Of a DNA stretch of 64,000 bases, positions 1 to 7,772 are shown one piece after another. The stretch's first letter is position 1, and the number at the start of each line of letters is the position of its first letter. The notes beneath the pieces were generated by a model. That model made no database searches. It was not told the DNA's origin and saw nothing but the letters and a program-made list of their open reading frames with translations. This stretch comes from Pyrinomonadaceae bacterium. Its GTDB lineage: Bacteria; Acidobacteriota; Blastocatellia; Pyrinomonadales; Pyrinomonadaceae. The position numbers and the translations under genes were made by a program. The stretch is from positions 248,001-312,000 of the forward strand of contig JAVEDP010000025.1 in assembly GCA_030841085.1 (NCBI GenBank), in the 5' to 3' direction.

Positions 1-356
1 CCGCTTACTGGTTCAAGGCGTCTCATTTAATATTCACCGAAATGCCGTCATTCTACATGCTGAACACCAGCATCGCACCCTGAAAGTGGCATGGACTTTA
101 GTCTGTGTCGGCCAGGCAACCGCAAACTTGGAGGTTCCGACTTCCGAGGTTTTAGAGAATTCAGACTGTGCATTCGCGGTAATCACAGACTAAAGTCTGT
201 TCCACGCAGTTACAGATTGAAAGTCTATGCCACTCACATGACGTTGCCCGGCTCATGTAGTAAACTTGCCCTAACTCGGCTGAATCTATCGCGTGCGAGT
301 TACGAATTTCAGGAACTCCACCGTAGTTGCAGCGTTAAATCGAGCAAGGAGAATTT
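1..356. other. Intergenic stretch before the pilin gene
   Basis: No credible gene is visible here. A plus-strand frame runs through the region, but it crosses a palindromic repeat (86-233) and resembles no protein family I know. The last bases carry the strong ribosome binding site AAGGAG at 346-351 for the pilin gene. Confidence 0.6.
86..233. repeat. Long inverted repeat, family J
   Basis: The left end GTGGCATGGACTTTAGTC is matched by an inverted right end (GACTTTCAATCTG... on the opposite strand). A second internal unit, CACAGACTAAAGTCTG, lies near 184-199. Each unit is itself a small hairpin (GACTTTAGTC core), so the element is hairpin-spacer-inverted hairpin, the architecture shared by many other spacers in this window. 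Confidence 0.7.
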
Positions 357-842
357 ATGAAGCGCAATCATAATCATCGCAATAACCAAAGCGGCTTTTC
401 GTTAATCGAACTGATGATCGTTATCGCCATCATCGGCATCTTGATTGCCGTTGGTGTGACAGGCTGGAAAGCGGCCGTCAGGTCGGCAAACGAAGCGGCG
501 GCCATCAAGACACTCAAAACGATTGCCGAACAACAGATGCTCTTCTACAACGCGCATCAACGGACGGCCTTCGGAAATTTTGATGAGATGCTGAAGGAAG
601 GCTTGCTTGATACGCGTTTTGCCGGCACCACGCCGGTGGTAGACGGCTACGTTTACGTCATGCGCGTCACTCCGAAATCCACCACTGCCCAACCAGGTTT
701 TGCCGTCAACTCCGATCCGCAAGTGACTGACGGCGTCGGCGCAACGGGCAAGAACCATTTCTTTCTCGACTCAAACAGCAACACAATTCACGTGAACTCG
801 ACACAACCAGCGACGATAGCTGATCCACCCATCGGCGGATAG
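357..842 (+). CDS. Type IV pilin-like prepilin
   Basis: A 161-residue type IV pilin or pseudopilin. After a short basic leader comes the class III prepilin cleavage motif: Gly13, then FSLIELMIVIAIIGILIAV. The mature protein would start at Phe and carry the conserved Glu5, followed by a hydrophobic helix that anchors the subunit in the membrane and then packs in the fibre core. A PilD-type peptidase would cleave and N-methylate it. The rest is a short globular head with no recognisable specialised motif. The start is set by AAGGAG six bases upstream. No pilus assembly genes lie nearby, so it may be an orphan major or minor pilin. Family assignment is firm; the exact role is not. Confidence 0.88.
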   Translation: MKRNHNHRNNQSGFSLIELMIVIAIIGILIAVGVTGWKAAVRSANEAAAIKTLKTIAEQQMLFYNAHQRTAFGNFDEMLKEGLLDTRFAGTTPVVDGYVYVMRVTPKSTTAQPGFAVNSDPQVTDGVGATGKNHFFLDSNSNTIHVNSTQPATIADPPIGG

Positions 843-941
843 AGCACGGGCATGACCAAATAGATACTATTGATCATCGGTACGCTCGGTTTTGCTTTTC
901 CGGTAGAGGAAAACTATGCGGGTTAGTTCTTAATCACCGGA

Positions 942-1709
942 TCAATGGAATCTGAATGCTGTCTCGTAGGCATACCACAATCCGAAGGCCACGCTGAAAA
1001 TGCCGGCAACCGTCTGCAAGACGTGATTGAAACGCGACAGCCGGCGCGCACTCAACGCAAATGGCAATCCGATCAGTCCGGACATCAGCAGCATGCCAAG
1101 AGTAGAACCAATCCCGAACAGCCCCAGGTATGACAGTCCCAACCAGACTGACTGAATCTGCGTGAGCACCAACAAAGTCAACGCCGCCGACCCTGCCAGG
1201 CCGTGCATCGCACCAACCATCAGCGGCTTGAAACCAATTTGCGCGATTGCATGTGAATGCGATGGCGGCTTTGCTTCAGTCGAATGATCCGAAGTCACAG
1301 CTGGAGCATGTTCAGTTCCCTGTTCATGGAAATGAATATGGACGTGCGACTGGCCATCATGACTGTGCCGGTGTAAGTGCACGTCGGGGCGTTTGCGCAG
1401 CACCTTGGAGACGGCCAACACGCCGAGCGAAATAATCATCAAGGCCACGCCAAACTCGAGCCAGTTAGCAATAGGCAGTGGAATGGCGACGCGAAAAACC
1501 AACACCAGCACGCCGACGATTACCAGCGCAGCCGTGTGGCCGGCCCCCCACAATCCGCCGACGAACGCAGCGCGCCAAACGTTGCGATGTTCGCTGACGA
1601 TTGTTGAGACAGCCACGACGTGATCGACTTCGGTCGCGTGCTTAAGTCCAAACACGAGCCCGAGGCCAAGCAAGGCGAACACGCCGATGGAGGTGAATGA
1701 TGGATCCAT
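942..1709 (-). CDS. NiCoT/UreH-like nickel or cobalt transporter
   Basis: An inner-membrane divalent metal transporter of the HoxN/NixA/UreH superfamily, about 255 residues with roughly six membrane helices. The first helix carries KHATEVDH, a variant of the signature [RL]HA-x-DADH that binds Ni/Co. GLWGAGHT and GAMHGLAGSAAL are the other conserved polar segments. The cytosolic loop is rich in His (HLHRHSHDGQSHVHIHFHE), as expected for metal binding. The start at ATG 1709 (MDPSF) is chosen because the in-frame upstream extension to 1787 is unlike the family. No urease or hydrogenase gene is adjacent, so the metal and user enzyme are unknown. It lies 117 bases downstream of the MFS gene on the same strand. 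Confidence 0.82.
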   Translation of the reverse strand: MDPSFTSIGVFALLGLGLVFGLKHATEVDHVVAVSTIVSEHRNVWRAAFVGGLWGAGHTAALVIVGVLVLVFRVAIPLPIANWLEFGVALMIISLGVLAVSKVLRKRPDVHLHRHSHDGQSHVHIHFHEQGTEHAPAVTSDHSTEAKPPSHSHAIAQIGFKPLMVGAMHGLAGSAALTLLVLTQIQSVWLGLSYLGLFGIGSTLGMLLMSGLIGLPFALSARRLSRFNHVLQTVAGIFSVAFGLWYAYETAFRFH

Positions 1710-1826
1710 TTTTATTTGGGCTGGGGTTGGAGTGTTAACAGATTCAAATGGTGAGTTCAAGTTTGAAGTGTAATTCCGAAGCGCCAAGGGCGCGGGAATG
1801 TAATAGCCAGGGGCAAGTGCTGAGCT

Positions 1827-3122
1827 TCAGATTTTTAGCTGTTCTGCTTTTCTTTGCAACTGCAGGGCGCGGCTGCCGCGCCACAACAACATTGCGCTCA
1901 GTACGCAGGCGACTGGACATACCAGGAGCGAATAGCGCATTACGCCCGGTGTAACACTGACGCCCAGTTTGTCGCTGAGTTTGCCAATCAGCGGCGAGCC
2001 GATGCCGTAGGCGAAAATATTTACCGTCGAAAAATAGATGCCGATTCCGAGTCCTCTTAAATGAGGACCAGCGACGTCGTGCACGTCCGCTGCCGCCGGG
2101 CCCAACCACATCAAAGCCAGCCCAAACAAAACTGAATTCAAAAGCAATAACACGATCAAGTTGTTGTTGAATAACAGCACCAGCCACAGCGGCACCGAAG
2201 CAATCGCCAGACCCGCGCTAAACATCATGCGACCGCCTTTGCCAAATCTGCGGAAGCGATCTGACATGTAACCGCCAAGAATCGTGACGGGCACGCCGAC
2301 GACAATCGAGAGAGTGCCCGCCACCATGCCGATCGTGCTCAAACTCATGCCATGAACGCGCACGAAGAACGATGGCACCCAGATGCCCAGGTTGTTCGAG
2401 GCTATGCCGAACAGACCATAACCGAGATAAAGATAACGCAGCGGCACCGAGCTAAACAGAATCTTCCAATCCTTGCTGCTGAAGTGGACGGAGGCGGTTT
2501 CCGTTCGACCGCGCTGTTGTTCGCGCAGAAAGAAAACTACGATCGCTAACGCCAGACCCGGGAAACCGAGAAAGTAAAATGCCCAGCGCCAACCAAAAGT
2601 CTGTCCTATCCAGCCACCCAGAAAAAATGCGAGACCGCTGCCGATAGCGATGCCCGAAGAGTAGACACCCTGCACGGTCGCGCGCATGCGTGGCGGAAAG
2701 TAATCGCTTAACAAAGAGAGCGCGGCTGGTCCAAGTGTCGCTTCGCCTACGCCAACCATCAGACGACAGAAAAACATCGTCCAAAAACCTTTCGCAAATC
2801 CGGTCAAACCAGAGAAGAGACTCCAAACCGCGAGACCGCCCGCGATCATGTTTTTCCGCACGACGCGATCGGCAAGCCGGCCAAACGGAATTCCCAGCAG
2901 CGTATAAAAGATGACGAACGACGTGCTGCCGAGCAGCGCTAGTTCCAGATCGCTGAACACCATCTCTTTCTTGATCGGTGTAAACAGAATGTAAATCAGC
3001 GTGCGATCGAGAAAGTTGAGGACGTAGACGAAGGTGAGTACGACCAGCGCGTACCAGGAATAGGCGGGTACTCTATCGGCAGCGATAGATGCGTGTGAAT
3101 CGGTTTTTCGAGAGGGACTCAT
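1827..3122 (-). CDS. MFS transporter, Spinster-like
   Basis: A 431-residue major facilitator superfamily permease with 12 predicted membrane helices. After helix 1 (VVLTFVYVLNFLDRTL) comes the loop motif GIPFGRLADRVVRK, the MFS motif A. The helix 4-5 segment GVGEATLGPAALSLLSDYFPP is typical of the Spinster/ExuT-like branch. Substrates in this branch range from sugar acids and aromatic acids to lipids, and the sequence alone does not choose. The N-terminal 20 residues are hydrophilic. A 14-bp tandem repeat and a palindrome occupy the DNA directly upstream, so its promoter is not obvious. Confidence 0.85.
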   Translation of the reverse strand: MSPSRKTDSHASIAADRVPAYSWYALVVLTFVYVLNFLDRTLIYILFTPIKKEMVFSDLELALLGSTSFVIFYTLLGIPFGRLADRVVRKNMIAGGLAVWSLFSGLTGFAKGFWTMFFCRLMVGVGEATLGPAALSLLSDYFPPRMRATVQGVYSSGIAIGSGLAFFLGGWIGQTFGWRWAFYFLGFPGLALAIVVFFLREQQRGRTETASVHFSSKDWKILFSSVPLRYLYLGYGLFGIASNNLGIWVPSFFVRVHGMSLSTIGMVAGTLSIVVGVPVTILGGYMSDRFRRFGKGGRMMFSAGLAIASVPLWLVLLFNNNLIVLLLLNSVLFGLALMWLGPAAADVHDVAGPHLRGLGIGIYFSTVNIFAYGIGSPLIGKLSDKLGVSVTPGVMRYSLLVCPVACVLSAMLLWRGSRALQLQRKAEQLKI

Positions 3123-3150
3123 CTGGGCTTATCAGTCTCAACTGACTGTA

Positions 3151-3192
3151 CTGGGACCGGATTGCTGGGACCCTATTACTGGGACCGTATTA
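3151..3192. repeat. 14-bp tandem repeat (CTGGGACC...)
   Basis: Three consecutive 14-bp units of the form CTGGGACC[GC][GT]ATT[GA] occupy 3151-3164, 3165-3178 and 3179-3192. A fourth partial unit begins the palindromic element at 3193. The array appears to be a local expansion of the left end of that element. Confidence 0.85.
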
Positions 3193-3312
3193 CTGGGACC
3201 GCGGGCGTCTCGCCCGCTAAGTCGCGGCAGGTGCAACTTCAGCAACGCAAACGATCACCAAACTCCTTTCGCGCTTCGCGCTCATTGCGGGCGGGACGCC
3301 CGCGGTCCCAGT
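3193..3312. repeat. Long inverted repeat, family G
   Basis: The left arm starts CTGGGACCGCGGGCGTCTCG and the right arm (about 3275-3312) is its reverse complement with few differences. The arm is itself a hairpin (GCGGGCG-TCT-CGCCCGC). It lies in the gap between two minus-strand genes. Confidence 0.85.
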
Positions 3313-3329
3313 AACTGGCGCCCGCGTTC

Positions 3330-3414
3330 GTAAAGCAACCTGTTAGTTTGCGATCGGTAGGTACCGTCCAACTCGACACCTCTTCCACGAACGCAAACTA
3401 ACAGTTTGCTTTAC
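3330..3414. repeat. Inverted repeat, family A copy 1
   Basis: GTAAAGCAACCTGTTAGTTTG at the left and ACGCAAACTAACAGTTTGC plus TTTAC at the right face each other across about 40 bp. The unit contains CAAACT-GTT-AGTTTG, a hairpin by itself. Other copies are at 18709-18777 and 22030-22114, with a half copy at 15950-15974. Confidence 0.9.
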
Positions 3415-3422
3415 AGTAATTC

Positions 3423-3818
3423 TTACTCCACCAGCACTACGGCCTCCCCGCGGATGAGCATCTCGCCGCGCTGGTTCTCGCAAACAGTTTCCAGCGTTAC
3501 GATCGGCTTGCCTTCTTTGATCTTCGTGACCGTAACTTTTGCTGTGATTGTGTCGCCCGGAAAAACTGGAGCCAGAAATTGAAGCGTTTGGCTTAAGTAA
3601 ATCGCCCCTTGCCCCGGCAGCTTTGTTCCCAGGACGGTTGAGATCAGCGACGCGCCCAACATGCCGTGCGCGATGCGCCGGCCGAATCTCGTCGTGCGTG
3701 CAAACTCATCATCAAGATGAACGGGATTGAAATCGCCGCTCAGTTCGGCGAACGCCCGGATGTCGGCATCGGTTATCTGCCTTGATATCGAGGCTGTGTC
3801 TCGAATTTGTAGATTCAT
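3423..3818 (-). CDS. MaoC-family (R)-specific enoyl-CoA hydratase
   Basis: A hot-dog-fold hydratase of about 131 residues. The catalytic segment AELSGDFNPVHLDDEFA has the hydratase-2 Asp and His (D-x4-H), followed by the conserved RFGRRIAHGMLGASLIS helix. Single-domain members such as PhaJ hydrate trans-2-enoyl-CoA to (R)-3-hydroxyacyl-CoA, linking beta-oxidation to polyhydroxyalkanoate or other acyl pathways. ATG 3818 (MNLQIRDTAS) is preferred to ATG 3848 because it matches the usual N-terminus of the family and avoids the palindrome that begins at 3850. Neither start has a clear Shine-Dalgarno. An acyl-CoA ligase lies upstream on the same strand, fitting fatty-acid metabolism. Confidence 0.85.
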   Translation of the reverse strand: MNLQIRDTASISRQITDADIRAFAELSGDFNPVHLDDEFARTTRFGRRIAHGMLGASLISTVLGTKLPGQGAIYLSQTLQFLAPVFPGDTITAKVTVTKIKEGKPIVTLETVCENQRGEMLIRGEAVVLVE

Positions 3819-3849
3819 CGTGGCTACTTGCGGCGACATGAAGGGCATT

Positions 3850-3978
3850 AGCCGCGGATTAACGCGGATGCGCGCGGATCTGAAAAAACTTCTTCAAAAA
3901 AGGCAACGACCTTGGTTTCTGGTTCTACCTTTCTGCCTTTGGCTCTGATCCGCGTTCCACCCGCGTTAATCCGCGGCT
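3850..3978. repeat. Long inverted repeat, family H
   Basis: AGCCGCGGATTAACGCGGAT at the left is answered by ACCCGCGTTAATCCGCGGCT at the right. Each arm folds as CCGCG-GATTAA-CGCGG. The element fills the spacer between the acyl-CoA ligase and the MaoC gene and probably adds strong RNA structure between the two cistrons. Confidence 0.88.
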
Positions 3979-4002
3979 GAAAATTTCCGAAGCGCACGAA
4001 TT

Positions 4003-5541
4003 CTAGATGCGTGTGTCGCGGCCGGCCCAATAGGGATCGCGCATGACTCGCTTGAGAGTCTTGCCGGCAGTGCTGCGCGGAAAGTCTTTCATGATCACGA
4101 CGCTGTGAACGCGCTGCAGCTTGCTGTCGACTCGCTCGTTAATCCAATCGCGCAATTCATCCTCGCTGACCGAGTCGCTCTCGCGCAGAATCACAGTGGC
4201 CATCGGTGTCTCTCCCCATTTCTCGCTGGGAATCCCGAACACTGCGACCTCGCGAACCGCCGGATGCTGCACAATGATCTCTTCAATGTCCCGGGGAAAC
4301 ACATTGCAGCCGCCGCTGATTATCAGATCCTTCATGCGGTCGACAAGAAAAAGAAAACCGTCCTGATCGACGTAACCCAAATCGCCGGTGTGCAACCAGC
4401 CGTCGATGATTGTCTGCTTGGTCAAATCGGGACGCTTGTAATAGCCGGGCATCAGCGCCGGGCCGCGCCCAATAATCTCACCCACTTCACCGACGCCGGC
4501 GTCCTTACCTTCCCCGTTAACAATCCTCATTTCAAAAAAAGGCGGCGGCGCGCCGACCGAGTTGGGCTTTGCCTCGTAATCGTTCTTATCGAGGATGGTC
4601 ATGAAACCTTCAGTCAAACCGTACAGCTCATAAAAACGCCCGGGCAGTACTTTGTTCAATTTTTCCTTGTGGCTGAGGTGAAGTGGCGCGCCAACAGCGC
4701 CAACCATCTCAAGTGACGACAACGCTTCCGCCGAAAAGTTTGGCGCATTGATCATCGCGATGATTTGCGAAGGCACCATCTTCACGTGTGTCACGCGTTC
4801 GCGTTGAATAGTTTCGATAAACTCTTGCGGGTGAAAACTTTCCTGAAGAATGTAGGTGGCGCCGACGTACATCCACGGCATCAAGGTTAGAAAAGCGCCG
4901 TTGAAAACTATCGAGCCCGCGTGCAAGATGATGCTTTCCGGATGAATTCGATAAGCCGAGGCAAATAGGGTGCAGTACATCGCGCGAATGTAATGCGTGT
5001 GCACAATCCCCTTGGGCTGTCCGGTTGTGCCGCTGCTGTAGATGATATTAAAAAGATCGTCGTCGTTGATTTCGATGTGCTGCGGTTCTTGCTCGCCGGC
5101 GGCGGCGGTCAGTTCATCGTAATTGCGATAACCGCTTAGTGCGCCTGCGCCGGTCACGACATAACGATCGTTTGCAATCCCCGGCAGTTCGCTTTTGATT
5201 GCATCAACCTCAGCAACAAAATCCTGATTGGTGACGACCGTCGTGACATCCGAATCCGTAAGCAGATTTACCAGCCCTTTCCCGCGCGTTAATGTGCTCA
5301 GCGGGACAACTACGGCGCCGATTTTCGCCACCGCCCAATAAACATCAAGCAGCTCGAGGCAATTCGGCAAAATTGTCGCAATCTTGTCGCCTTTGCTAAT
5401 GCCCAAATACAGCAAAGCATTTGCAAGCCGATTAACTCGCCGGTTGAATTGATTGAAGGTCAGGCGCTGATCGTTGAAGATTACGGCAGTGTGATCGGGC
5501 CGGTAGCGAGCGTGCCTGGGAAGAAGCGAACCGATATTCAT
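4003..5541 (-). CDS. Acyl-CoA ligase (class I adenylate-forming enzyme)
   Basis: A 512-residue ANL-superfamily ligase that would activate a carboxylic acid to an acyl-adenylate and then an acyl-CoA. Seen in order: the P-loop-like motif [11 protein letters not shown] (A3), the A5 motif YELYGLTEG, the A7 motif [10 protein letters not shown], the hinge [11 protein letters not shown], and the C-terminal lysine motif [11 protein letters not shown]. Domain order and length match medium- or long-chain fatty-acyl-CoA ligases; the acid is not predictable from sequence. The ATG at 5541 overlaps the stop of the upstream esterase gene as ATGA, which fixes the start and implies translational coupling. Upstream in-frame codons to 5688 are therefore not used. 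Confidence 0.9.
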   Translation of the reverse strand: MNIGSLLPRHARYRPDHTAVIFNDQRLTFNQFNRRVNRLANALLYLGISKGDKIATILPNCLELLDVYWAVAKIGAVVVPLSTLTRGKGLVNLLTDSDVTTVVTNQDFVAEVDAIKSELPGIANDRYVVTGAGALSGYRNYDELTAAAGEQEPQHIEINDDDLFNIIYSSGTTGQPKGIVHTHYIRAMYCTLFASAYRIHPESIILHAGSIVFNGAFLTLMPWMYVGATYILQESFHPQEFIETIQRERVTHVKMVPSQIIAMINAPNFSAEALSSLEMVGAVGAPLHLSHKEKLNKVLPGRFYELYGLTEGFMTILDKNDYEAKPNSVGAPPPFFEMRIVNGEGKDAGVGEVGEIIGRGPALMPGYYKRPDLTKQTIIDGWLHTGDLGYVDQDGFLFLVDRMKDLIISGGCNVFPRDIEEIIVQHPAVREVAVFGIPSEKWGETPMATVILRESDSVSEDELRDWINERVDSKLQRVHSVVIMKDFPRSTAGKTLKRVMRDPYWAGRDTRI

Positions 5542-6596
5542 TGACTCTTTTCCCGTGTCTCGGGGTATTTCTTTTTTGCAGCGGCGTTCACACGCTTGCC
5601 TGCTTGTTCGAAGAAGCGCCACATCTCTTCGCTCGCGTTTGGACCTTTCGGATCGGCAAACGCGCCCGCTGCCGGACTGCCCGACCACGCGTGCGCGAGT
5701 CCCTTAACAATCCATTTCTCCATCACCAACCGCCCAGCTCTATTCTTGTAAATTGATCTTGTGTAACTGTAACCACCGTGAATGTTTCCCTCGAAAGTCT
5801 CGGCCGTTTCCATCTTCACACTCTGGTTAGCTTTCCCGTCATCGAGATAATCGTTCACGCCGGCCCATTGAATAAGTAGCTGGTCCGCATTCAACGGATT
5901 GACGTACGGATCGGCGCCGCCCTGGAAAACAATTAGCGGCAATAACTTTTTAGGCCGCACGCGCAGACCGTCGTTCATCGCCGTGTAAGCTAACAAACCC
6001 AACTGCTGCGGATTGGGAGTGCCTTGCTTCATCGCAGCGAGGCCACTCTCGACGCTTGTAGCTGATTTGAATGCAAGCCCGGCGCTGGCACCGACGCCCG
6101 AGAACAAATCAGGATAGGTCGCTGACATCACTACCGCCATCGCGCCGCCCGCAGAAATTCCCGCGACGTAAATCTTCTTTGGATTTATGTTGTTCGACGA
6201 CTGAACTTTGTCAACGATTGCGGCGAGCAACGCAGGTTCACCACTGCCGCGTGTCTGGTTCTTCGGATCAAACCAGTTCCAACATTTAAGCGGATTGGCG
6301 GCAGCAGTTTGTTCGGGGTAGACGACGAGAAAATTGTGTCTGTCGGCGACTGCATTCATCCCGGAGATCGCGGCGAGGTCTTCGGGCGTCTGCATGCAGC
6401 CATGCAGCATCATCACGAGCGGCGTTGCTTTGTGTTTGTCGTAAGCGGCGGGAACCCACAGCGCATAATTGCGCGAGCCGGAAGCGCTACTTGCAGTGCC
6501 GCGCACCCACTCACCCGCACTTGCTGAGTTTGAACGTACCAAGAGAATTGATAATAGCGCCAACAAAATCGCGATGTATTTCGACTGGCTTAACAC
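5538..6596 (-). CDS. Secreted PHB-depolymerase-type esterase
   Basis: An alpha/beta-hydrolase of the extracellular PHB depolymerase/feruloyl esterase (LpqC-like) family, about 350 residues. The first codon taken is GTG 6596, preceded by AAGGA at a good distance. It gives a signal peptide ([19 protein letters not shown]... SASA). An ATG farther upstream at 6698 would place the start inside a palindromic repeat and is rejected. Family features: the oxyanion segment [16 protein letters not shown], the nucleophile elbow GISAGGA, and a late His in [10 protein letters not shown]. Family members cleave short-chain polyhydroxyalkanoates or ester-linked plant phenolics. Its stop overlaps the acyl-CoA ligase start, suggesting that released acids are activated to CoA thioesters. 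Confidence 0.83.
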   Translation of the reverse strand: MLSQSKYIAILLALLSILLVRSNSASAGEWVRGTASSASGSRNYALWVPAAYDKHKATPLVMMLHGCMQTPEDLAAISGMNAVADRHNFLVVYPEQTAAANPLKCWNWFDPKNQTRGSGEPALLAAIVDKVQSSNNINPKKIYVAGISAGGAMAVVMSATYPDLFSGVGASAGLAFKSATSVESGLAAMKQGTPNPQQLGLLAYTAMNDGLRVRPKKLLPLIVFQGGADPYVNPLNADQLLIQWAGVNDYLDDGKANQSVKMETAETFEGNIHGGYSYTRSIYKNRAGRLVMEKWIVKGLAHAWSGSPAAGAFADPKGPNASEEMWRFFEQAGKRVNAAAKKKYPETREKSQ

Positions 6597-6614
6597 TCGA
6601 AGGTCCTTCGGTTT

Positions 6615-6836
6615 CCAGTCCGCGCAGCGGACGAGTGAAAATAGCCCAGCACTTCGAGTGCTGGGTGGACAGCCGGAACAACTCCCAGTCCGTTTCACGG
6701 ACGGCTGACACTTTTTCTTCGGCGGTGCCCGGCTGGGTTTTCAGTCGCCCGTTTCACGGGCTGCGTTTCTCTTTGGTGTTGTAATCCCAGCACTCGAAGT
6801 GCTGGGCTATTTTCACTCGTCCGCTACACGGACTGG
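6615..6836. repeat. Composite palindromic element, family C copy 1
   Basis: The outer arms, AGTCCGCGCAGCGGACGAGT plus GAAAATAGCCCAGCAC, face an inverted copy at 6787-6836. Between them are two more hairpins of the same type (AGTCCGTTTCACGGACGGCT and GTCGCCCGTTTCACGGGCTG). The right end supplies the last residues and the stop codon (6824-6826) of the alpha/beta hydrolase gene, so the insertion has modified that protein's C-terminus. Confidence 0.85.
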
Positions 6837-7762
6837 GTGGCCTGACAGCGCTGGCTGAACTCTTCAATCACATCGGCGACCCTCGACGCGCCACGTTCGC
6901 CGAGCACGATCGTGTAATGCGTTGTGCCCGGAATCATCTCATCTTCAATTTGCGGAAGGAAAGAGCGCATCTGTTCCACCGCGGCGTCCGGAATGAGGGG
7001 TGGTCGATCGAGTGCGAAGCCGGTTTCGGCGCGCAGCAACATCACGGGCACGCGCAAAGATTCGAGGCGCGCGGTGATCTCCGCCGTCTTAAAACTTTCC
7101 GCCACATCAAAACGCACCGCCGCTTCCGATGCCTTCGGACGCAACACTCCGTCTTCGCCCGCAACTTCGTAGTCTAAGAACGCTTCCGTCCACGGTCCCC
7201 AATCCGCCGCCGGAAAATTTGGGCGTTGCCGCCAAAATTCCCTGTAGACTTCACGCGACGGGTACGTTTCCTGCAGCTGCGTAATTCGTTGCGCGAGCAC
7301 CGTGTCCAGCGCCTGTTCCGGATCAACTCCCGCGGGCATGTCGAGAAGATAGCCGCCGTCGATCAAAATCAATCCCGCGACTAGTTCCGGATTTTGCGCC
7401 GCCAGGGCAGTGGCGATGAATCCGCCCATTGAATGGCCGACAATCACACTTGGACCAAGCCCCATCTCTTTCATCGCCACCGCCACATCGCGCGCGTGCT
7501 GGGCCAACCCGTACGGACCTGGCGGTTTGTCCGAGTCACCACGCCCTCTTAAATCGAAGGCGAGGAGTGGACGCCGTCCGGCCAGGCGCTCTGCGATACC
7601 GATGAAGTTGACGTAGGAAGCCGTCAGTCCGTGGAGTGCGACGACCGGCGCGCCCCGCCCCGGCCAGTAGCCGAAGTTGAGTTCAATACCATCCCCGGGC
7701 ACGCGTCCTCGTGCCTCTCTCGTCACTTTTAGAGCGACTTGCAGCTGAGCGGCACGTGACAT
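6824..7762 (-). CDS. Alpha/beta-fold hydrolase
   Basis: A 312-residue cytosolic alpha/beta hydrolase with no signal peptide. Visible: the oxyanion strand VVALHGLTASYVNF, the DLRGRGDSDKPPGPYG segment typical of epoxide hydrolase/haloperoxidase relatives, the nucleophile elbow GHSMGG (Ser near residue 111), and a catalytic His in PGTTHYTIV near the C-terminus. The substrate cannot be inferred. It begins 10 bases after the stop of TonB-dependent receptor 1 on the same strand, so the two are probably co-transcribed and it may act on what the receptor imports. Its stop codon lies in a palindromic repeat, and the last few residues (TQSV) are repeat-encoded. Confidence 0.85.
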   Translation of the reverse strand: MSRAAQLQVALKVTREARGRVPGDGIELNFGYWPGRGAPVVALHGLTASYVNFIGIAERLAGRRPLLAFDLRGRGDSDKPPGPYGLAQHARDVAVAMKEMGLGPSVIVGHSMGGFIATALAAQNPELVAGLILIDGGYLLDMPAGVDPEQALDTVLAQRITQLQETYPSREVYREFWRQRPNFPAADWGPWTEAFLDYEVAGEDGVLRPKASEAAVRFDVAESFKTAEITARLESLRVPVMLLRAETGFALDRPPLIPDAAVEQMRSFLPQIEDEMIPGTTHYTIVLGERGASRVADVIEEFSQRCQATQSV

Positions 7763-7772
7763 TAGCGTCTCC

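Noticed and set aside
91-360. An 89-codon plus-strand frame before the pilin gene
   Set aside because: It crosses an inverted repeat, lacks a ribosome binding site and looks like translated palindrome.
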